A stretch of DNA of 64,000 bases from Mallotus nudiflorus (Eukaryota; Streptophyta; Magnoliopsida; Malpighiales; Euphorbiaceae), in contig CANTUR010000911.1 in the NCBI GenBank assembly GCA_947683625.1, positions 422,001 through 486,000 on the forward strand. The letters are read 5' to 3'. Of this stretch, positions 56,896 to 64,000 are shown one piece after another. A program made the translations under genes and the position numbers. Every line of letters starts with the position of its first letter. Position 1 is the first letter of the stretch. The notes under the pieces were generated by a model. It worked only from the letters and a program-made list of their open reading frames with translations. It was not told the origin of the DNA and did no database searches.

Positions 56896-58209
56896 ATTGG
56901 AGTAGATTTTATGAACATTTATTATTCAAAAGACTAAAATGGTACTCTAAAATTCAAGCAATTTATACAACAAGCCCACATATTTTATTTTTGCATATTC
57001 TTCCCCTCATTTGGGTGCAAAGCAAGCATTAGATTGATTAAAGTTTATAAACTCTCAAAATAAAGCTGTTAACTAATCATCTAAATTTTGTGAGGCTAAC
57101 AAAAAAGAGCTATTATGATCAAAGGTCATGAGATAGGCTTTTCACACATGATCTCGTGAAGTGGATGAATTTACTTTTAATTTATGAATTTTATTATTGA
57201 GATTGTACTTTATTATAAAATCTAAGGAAATAGAGTTATGTTACTTCCCTTGCTTATTTTGATGAGTGTTTAGAATTTACTATCTTGCCTGTTCTTATTG
57301 ATGTATAGATTCCTTTCCCCTTCTTCAATCTCTTTTGTTTTTCCCTGCATAAAATATCATAAGTTAGTATGGTCTATTTGCAAGTGAAGAGATTTTATAA
57401 AATGCAATGTTATTCTCTTGCATTCTTCCCTTTTGATTGTGATGATAATGTCTTTTATCATAAAGGTCTTGATATTCTACTATTGAGGTCATGGCCTAAG
57501 GGGCAGAATTTGTCTTTCTATCATTCTTATTGATGCTATAGTAGAGGGCTTCGTTCCTCTTATTGACATCTCCTGTAAAAAAGGTTCAAGAGTTATAGGT
57601 TTTATTTCATGATCAAATAATTTTTTAGAGTGCATTCATTTCAAGTTTCGAGTGCATCCTTCCCTTTTTAGGGTTAATGAGTGTATTGTTGACATGTTGG
57701 ACTTTCTCATCACTATATTCCATACCCTACACTAGTCTTGACATTATACAGTTTTGCTCTGACTGGTTAGGAGTTTAGAGAGGCTCTTTATGGATTCAGC
57801 GCCTTATTTTTGCTTAAGCATTCTCATGGTTATCCAAGGTATAACCAGGAGCATTAGTTGGAGTTGATTCCTATTGACCCATCTGAGGTATGCTTGTCTT
57901 TTGCTACTCTTCATGTTATTGATTATCTTTGGCTTTTACAATTCATGGGAGCCAGTTTTCCTTTTGTTGAGACTCCAGGTACTGTTCCAGATAAGGTTAA
58001 GGGAATAGATGATGAGTTTGAGGAGCTTAAGCATCTTATCTAGTCTTTTAAGGTTAGTAGGATGAAGTTTCTATAAGTACCACTATCGGTGATAACTCCT
58101 TGTTGGATGGGTCTATAATTTACTGGGCTCCTCCACTCCAGAGTCTTATTAAGCATTAGATTCATGTTGATAGCTTCGCTCTTCTTACTTCCACTCCCTC
58201 AGATATTTC
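56896..58209. other. Intergenic stretch with a possible coding remnant
   Basis: Mostly AT-rich. 57710-58200 is less AT-rich than its surroundings and contains a 61-codon plus-strand frame (57858-58043) with DYLWLLQFMGAS and DEFEELKHLI, plus open pieces in neighbouring frames. I recognise no domain. It could be a decayed exon or part of a retroelement. Confidence 0.3.
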
Positions 58210-58839
58210 TGTTATAACCCAAATTTTTATAAATTATTAAATTAATTTCTGGGATTTGCAGTATTAATAATTATTTTATTAATTTATTATATTATGGCTA
58301 TTTTGTGAAACTAAATTAAATTAAATTCAAGTGTTATTAATTATATTATTATATTATGGTATTAATATTAAACTAAAATTTAAAACTTAAATTTATTTTT
58401 ATATATTATTTATTATTATTATTATTATTTGTGAATTATGTAATTTAGGATAATTTAATATATTTTAGTATTAAGTGGTGAGTTTAATTAGAAAAGAAAA
58501 TATTTAAATTAAAGATATTATTTTTTATTATTTATTTTGTCCTTTTCTCTTTTTTGATATAAAAAAAATATTATATATACCAAAGAAAATTTTCCTTCCC
58601 CCTCTTCTCTTTCTTCCTTCTCTCTTTCCCTTCTTCTTCTTCTTCTTCTTCTTCTTCTTCTTTGCACAAAACGCAGAGCATAAACTAGCACCCCATGTCA
58701 CCATTTGATTGCCTTGCCACCGCACGCGCTACCACCGGCAGCGACAATGACATCGACTTCTCCTCCCCCAGCTCCAGCGAGCTCTTTTCTTCTCTCCTCC
58801 TTTTGTTTTTATTTCTTATCAGAATTTCTTCTCCTTATC
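58210..58839 (+). repeat. Start of an LTR, interrupted by the second chromovirus element
   Basis: TGTTATAACCCAAATTTTTA at 58210 looks like the TGTAATAACCC-type start of a gypsy LTR. AT-rich sequence, a (CTT)n tract (58592-58661) and a GC-richer block with ACCGGCAGCGACAATGAC follow, the same layout as the first 800 bases of the plus-oriented solo LTR at 23528. It is broken at 58839; the rest should lie beyond the right end of the window. Confidence 0.5.
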
Positions 58840-61800
58840 TGTCACGACCCAAAACAGGGGCCATGACCGGCGCTAGGGAACGGGAATTCTTTCGAATCCG
58901 GAACCCGTAGCAAGCCTAAAAATAAAATAAATCATGCAATAATAACAATAACCATATAATATGCAACGGAAATAAAAATCATAAATATAATAATAACATT
59001 TTTATCACTGGATTTGAATCAAATCTCATCACATATATATATAATCTTTAATACAAATCCAGTTTCAATATAATACATCTCTTTAAAATAAAATACATGA
59101 AATCCAATACTTTAATTCACAACTACTGAAGTGTCTAGATTATAAAAATAAGACTCAAATAGATAATTTACACAAAGAAGCCGGGGCGGAAGAAATCCGG
59201 CGTATCGACCTGCTACAGATGTCTGAAGATGTTGACTATCCTGAAAAATAGTCAACGGAGGGGAGTCAGACCTCACTGAGTGAATTACTATAATATATAT
59301 ACAAACACACTAAGTGACAATGCATACAATCAACAGTATATATATATCTAATATATATATAGGCAATTTCACACAGATGCAGAAAAATCATTTTATATGT
59401 TTTAATGAAAATCATCGTTTATGAAGGATCACATAAAACCCTAGAATATCGCAACCTCAAAAATAGTGTTAGACAACACTCTAGCCATACAGGCTCACTT
59501 AATCCAAATATATCCACTTAATCCATTTAGACAGTAGACTGGCCTCGAGACACTAAGTCAACCGAGCTCCAGCAGTCTGACTGCCAGTGTGATTGGCCCC
59601 AAGACACTTAGTCAACCGAGCTCCAGCAATCACACCTCCAAACCATATCTCACACATCAATTAAATCATATCTAATCAATATCCACAAATAAGTTAGTAT
59701 TATAGCCTAAATACTATAGGCGTACCGGTACATACTCGGTCCTAGTGCTGCCCACTAGGTAGCACGTTCTATCGATATCCTTCATCATTAAATATAAAAC
59801 ATTCATTCACAAAAATAAATGATGCATGAATGTAAATGAAATAACAATATAATCCATATATATACCAGAAATATACCAAAAGTAAACCAGGTATATTTTG
59901 AGTATATATACGTCAAATGAATTCAATCAAATTATAAATTAAGTTGGAAATATATTTAAAAACATTTTAAGTATATTTTATTTACAAAACATGCATATAA
60001 TTTAATATATACCAAAAATAAACCAAAAATATACTTAATGTAAACTTAAGAAATAATCAAATTATTTATGCATATTTAATCAACATAAAACATGCATTTC
60101 TAAATCATGCATCCTAAGCATATATATATAGTATAGTAACTCACCTAATGCGCTCCACGAGATGGGTCCGACGGGCCTGGTCCACTAGCCCTCGGTCTCG
60201 GTGTAACTAAACAAGCAATAAATAATAGACATCAGAATAAACCCTAACAGAAATCCTAGAATTCAATCTAGAGTATTTAAATACGAAAACAGAATTAGGG
60301 TTCGACTGGATATCACGTTTTATGAGAATTCTACCGAAAATCCGACAGACCCTCCCCTGTAAAACGGACATCTCTCTACTCAAAAGAGTAGAGCCGACCC
60401 TGCAAGGAAATACACTTTGAAAAACTACACAAGGCACAATCAAAATCCCACGATCGGACTCCAAACTACAGTCCACCGATCGGGGTCCACAAACACAGAA
60501 TAATTCCGAAAATACCAAAAATATCCTTACAATATAGAAATTTATTTTATAAGTAGAAATTACATAATTAACCTTAAAACACTGTAAAAACCGATAAAAA
60601 CTCATTTTATTAGTAAAATCGTAAATTATATATATAATTGAAAATAATTCACGAAAAATAGTTTTAATTAGTTAAAAATACCAATTAATTTGTAGAAATC
60701 ATTTTTATACCTTAAATAACTATTAAAACCGATTAAATTACATTTTTAGACAATTTAGGGTAAAATTACCAAAATACCCCTATATATATAAATATACTTA
60801 AATTACTTCAAAAATTCACCAAAAATTATACAATTATCCAAAATTAATTTTCTCAACATATTTATCAATAATATTAATAATTAAACTCAATTAACCAATT
60901 AAATTCAATTAAAAACACATTTAACCTAATTTTTCAAATTTACATAAACTTCAATAATTCAAAATAAATATATAAAAATTCATAAAAATTCCAAATAAAT
61001 TCCTGTAATTCATTTCAACACCTAATTTAACCATAAACACCAATTTCATAATTTATATAATTAATTTCCGAAAATTAGAAAATAATATTAAATATTCAAA
61101 AATACCCAAAAATCCAAAAAATCTCCAAAAATTCTAAAAAAATTCATAGATGTAGATTGAGCTACTAGGAACAACATTTGTGAAGGGAGTTTTCATGAAT
61201 CAATCAATTCGAAGCTTAAAACAATTGAAAACCCTAATGTGACCGAATTGGAAAAATCGAAACCTAAGCAAATCTAAACCATTTTAGCTCAAACCAAAGC
61301 TAGAATCACACTCACCGGAGCTCAAGGAGAAGAAATAGACCAGCGGTGTCGAAAACGGTGGTCGAAAATGGGAGAAACGACAAAGGGACGATTTTCGGCC
61401 AAAGGAAGAAAAAGGAGCTGCCGGCGCCGGAGAAGGGAGCTGCTGGTGGCGGGGGACGGCTGGGAACGACGGTGGCATGCCAGGAGGCACACCGACGGTA
61501 GGTGATCGGAGTTGCAGACGGTAAGGGGTGGAGGTCGGGTGCACGAGAGAAGAAGAAGAAGAAAAAGAAGAAGAAAAAAGAAAAAAAGAAAGGAAAGAAA
61601 AAAAAAAGAAAAAGAAAAAAAGAAAAAAAAAAGAAAAAAGAAAAAGAGAAAAAAAAATAAAATAATTAAATAATAATAAAATAATTTTAATAATTTAATA
61701 ATAAATAAAATAATTAAATAAAAATAAATAAATAAACAAATAATAAAATATTAGGGTAATATATATTAAATCCTAATTAAATAAATATACACACACATAG

Positions 61801-62070
61801 GCTTTATTTAGTATTTTAAAAATACGCATGAGTTCATGCAAGTCTGAAAATACATTTAAAATAATTAATAATACATTGTTTACGTGAAAATTTCCCCGAA
61901 AATGCAAGTTCCGGGAAAATTTTACGTAAAACACTGTAAATAATACACAATAATAAAAATAGGTTTTAAATACATAACAACTCATAAAAATATCATCTAA
62001 TATACAGAAATTGTTAACGCTGCATATCCCGGTACAGTGTAAAAATATTTTAAAAACACGGGATATTACA
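58840..62070 (-). repeat. 3' LTR of the second chromovirus element
   Basis: It begins TGTCACGACCCAAAACAGGG and ends CACGGGATATTACA (3231 bp). It carries the CCGAGACACT pair (59535-59625), hairpins at 59741-59759 and 60374-60393, and the AAG-rich tract (61548-61660). It is close to, but distinguishable from, the LTRs of the complete element. The pentamer before it is TTATC; its partner is outside the window. Confidence 0.93.
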
Positions 62071-62071
62071 G

Positions 62072-62083
62072 TCTTCCCCCCTT
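62072..62083 (-). other. Polypurine tract of the second element
   Basis: TCTTCCCCCCTT on the plus strand, one base from the LTR edge, identical to 9536-9547. Confidence 0.9.
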
Positions 62084-62125
62084 ACAAGAATTCGTCCCCG
62101 AATTCCAAAAGATAAGATTACAGGA

Positions 62126-62629
62126 TCAGGAAGGAAAGAGATACGGGTAAGAAGCTCGCATCTCAGCTTCAGTCTCCCACGTATGCTCCTCGACTCTGTT
62201 GTTACGCCACAGAACCTTGACCATCGGAATATGTTTCGATCGCAACTGTCGAACTTGAAAATCAATGATTGCCACAGGTTCTTCCACAAACGTCAAATCT
62301 TCACTCACTTCCACACTGTCAGGTTGCAACACGTGTGAAGGGTCTAAGATATACTTCCTCAACATCGAGATATGAAATACTGGATGCACTTGTGACATAC
62401 TCGGAGGCAAATCCAATCGATATGCAATAGTGCCAACTCTCTCCAGAATCTCAAACGGTCCAATATATCTCGGTGCTAACTTACCCTTCCTGCCAAATCT
62501 CATCACACCCTTCATCGGAGATACTTTCAGAAAAATGAAATCTCCAACCTGAAACTCCACATCTCTGCACCTAGGATCCGCATAACTCTTCTGTCTACTA
62601 ATTGTGGTCTCTAATCTGCGCTTAATCAC
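62126..62629 (-). pseudogene. Integrase C-terminus and chromodomain-like tail, second element
   Basis: This 167-codon open stretch covers the end of the integrase core, the GPY/F module (GPFEILERVGTIAYRLDLPP) and the chromodomain-like tail (WRNNRVEEHTWE). It is in one frame here, unlike the first element, because the C run near 62508 has three bases. It is out of frame with the integrase core at 62626-63246 owing to a missing T near 62648 (GCATCTGAACC against GCATCTTGAACC). It ends about 40 bases from the polypurine tract. Confidence 0.85.
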
Positions 62630-63246
62630 GATGACTTTCTCTGCAGCATCTGAACCATCTCAGGTCCAGTCAAAGCTCTCTCACCAATCTCATCCCAACT
62701 TAGAGGGGATCTACACTTCCTTCCATATAACACCTCATACGGTGCCATGCCAATACTGCTATGGTAGCTGTTATTATATGCAAACTCAATGAGTGACAAA
62801 TGATCATCCCAGCTACCTCCCAAATCCAGGACACACATCCTTAACATATCTTCCAGTGTCTGGATCGTCCTCTCAGACTGGCCATCTGTCTGAGGATGAA
62901 AAGCAGTACTGAAGTCCAACCTAGTGCCCATCGCTTCCTGCAACTTCTGCCAAAAACGAGAAGTAAACACCGAACCTCTATCTGACACAATGGACACAGG
63001 TACTCCATGAAGGCACACAATATGCTTCACATACAACTTCGCCAACCTAGCAACTGAATAAGTGGCTTTCACAGGCAAGAAATGTGCAGACTTCGTCAAC
63101 CTATCTACGATCACCCAGATGGAGTCGTATCCATCCTTCGAACGAGGTAAACCGACCACAAAATCCATAGCTATCCTTTCCCATTTCCACTCGGGAATAG
63201 GAAGAGGCTGAAGCTTCCCAGAAGGCTTCTGATGTTCGGCTTTCAC
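62626..63246 (-). pseudogene. Integrase catalytic core, second element
   Basis: A 206-codon stretch with all three acidic residues of the integrase triad in one frame: AMDFVVGLPRSK, VSDRGSVFTSRFW, and the glutamate in DGQSERTIQTLEDML. It starts just after a stop that replaces a glutamine codon (CAA in the first element, TAA here) in the zinc-binding region. It loses its frame at the 3' end near 62648. Confidence 0.87.
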
Positions 63247-63999
63247 TTACTGACACGTCAAGCACTTAGCAACATAATCAGCGACATCCTTTTTCAATCC
63301 ATCCCACCAGTATAAATCTCTAATACTGTGGTACATCTTAGTGACACCCGGATGAACGCTGTAGGCTGTAGAATGTGCTTCCTCTAAAATCTCCTCTCTC
63401 AAATTATCCACATCTAGAACACACAATCTACCACTGATCCACAACACACCATCATCATTGAGTGTGAAATCAGTGAACTTCCTTGCTCTGACATTCTCTG
63501 CAAGCTCTTCCAGAATAGGATCTCGGCTCTGAGCTGCTTTAATCTTATCCCTCAGTACATATCGCACTTTAAATTGAGCTAGCAGTCCACCTGATCTACT
63601 AATCTTCATCATCAGACCTTGATCCACCAACAGATGCAACTCCTGGATCAATGGTCTTCTCTCAACATTGATGTGAGCAAGACTACCTGAGGACTTCCTA
63701 CTCAAGGCATCTGCTACCACATTAGCTTTACCCGGATGATATAGAATCTCGCAATCATAATCCTTCAACAATTCCAACCATCTTCTCTGCCTCAAATTCA
63801 AATCTCGCTGCTGAAAAATGTACTTAAGGCTCTTGTGATCAGTAAATATCTCACAAGTCACCCCGTACAAATAATGTCTCCAAATCTTCAAAGAAAAAAT
63901 CACTGCAGCCATCTCAAGATCATGTGTAGGATAGTTCTGCTCATGCTTCTTCAACTGCCTCAAAGCATAGGCTATCACCCTTCCATTCTGCATCAACAC
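63247..63999 (-). CDS. RNase H and integrase zinc-binding region, second element (partial)
   Basis: A 250-codon stretch open to the window edge. It contains the end of RNase H (LKKHEQNYPTHDLEMAAVIF near the start, HPGKANVVADALSRK near residue 95) and the HHCC zinc-binding domain of integrase (HPGVTKMYHSIRDLYWW to CLTCQ). It ends at the premature TAA at the 63247 boundary. RT, protease and Gag should lie beyond 64000. Confidence 0.87.
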   Translation of the reverse strand: MLMQNGRVIAYALRQLKKHEQNYPTHDLEMAAVIFSLKIWRHYLYGVTCEIFTDHKSLKYIFQQRDLNLRQRRWLELLKDYDCEILYHPGKANVVADALSRKSSGSLAHINVERRPLIQELHLLVDQGLMMKISRSGGLLAQFKVRYVLRDKIKAAQSRDPILEELAENVRARKFTDFTLNDDGVLWISGRLCVLDVDNLREEILEEAHSTAYSVHPGVTKMYHSIRDLYWWDGLKKDVADYVAKCLTCQ

Positions 64000-64000
64000 A

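Larger units (their letters stand above)
58840..64000 (-). mobile_element. Second chromovirus element, 3' half (runs off the window)
   Basis: 3' LTR (58840-62070), polypurine tract (62072-62083), then Pol in three broken frames up to the window edge, all on the minus strand. Pol is closely similar to that of 6449-17634 but has its own lesions: a stop in the integrase zinc region and a one-base loss after the integrase core. At the two sites where the first element is shifted, this one has the shorter run and is in frame. Confidence 0.93.

Noticed and set aside
58528..58910. Lysine-rich minus frame and serine-rich plus frame
   Set aside because: The first is an (AAG)n shadow; the second runs across the LTR boundary at 58840.

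Overview
This window is nuclear DNA from a flowering plant, most likely a eudicot. It is very AT-rich. It holds long-terminal-repeat (LTR) retrotransposons, pararetrovirus-derived sequence with tRNA-Met type primer sites, and one spliced small secreted cysteine-rich (defensin-like) gene of a type known from plants. There is no prokaryotic signal, and I saw no rRNA, tRNA or CRISPR. The species cannot be named from the sequence.

Layout. (1) 1-19218 is a nest of one Ty3/gypsy chromovirus family (Tekay/Del-like) with LTRs of about 3.1-3.9 kb. It contains an LTR end (1-439), a truncated element with its primer site and one LTR (440-4723), and an older divergent LTR (4724-6448 and 17635-18288). That older LTR is split by a structurally complete 11.2 kb element (6449-17634, minus strand) flanked by the 5 bp duplication GAGCA. 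A further inverted LTR piece follows (18289-19218). (2) 19219-22787 is AT-rich DNA with internal duplications, then a decayed gypsy element of a different LTR type on the plus strand (20915-22787). (3) 22788-33415 is an endogenous pararetrovirus (Caulimoviridae-like, minus strand). Its order is movement protein, spacer ORFs, coat protein, protease, reverse transcriptase (RT), RNase H, a C-terminal domain, then a promoter. All of its reading frames are broken. A 3.36 kb solo LTR (23528-26884) with the duplication TGCTG sits inside it, and an inverted RNase H scrap is fused at its end. (4) 33416-35208 is another decayed LTR. (5) 35209-36700 carries the only credible intact host gene, a two-exon defensin-like gene at 36200-36684. 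(6) 37181-40925 is a second, older pararetrovirus copy. (7) 40926-48033 is AT-rich DNA with foldback elements, microsatellites, dispersed repeats and a possible copia LTR. (8) 48034-48960 is a broken duplicate of the defensin-like gene. (9) 49010-58209 is an unidentified repeat-rich region with a 91-bp tandem array (51226-52335) and a second solo LTR (53361-56640). (10) 58210-64000 is an LTR start interrupted by a second chromovirus element that runs off the window.

The most unusual signal is structural. The chromovirus LTRs share stem-loops, and a divergent copy keeps both arms of two of them paired despite changes on both sides. That suggests selection on structure. The 91-bp array, with two short dyads per unit, and the paired gene and pseudogene of a small secreted cysteine-rich peptide are also worth attention.
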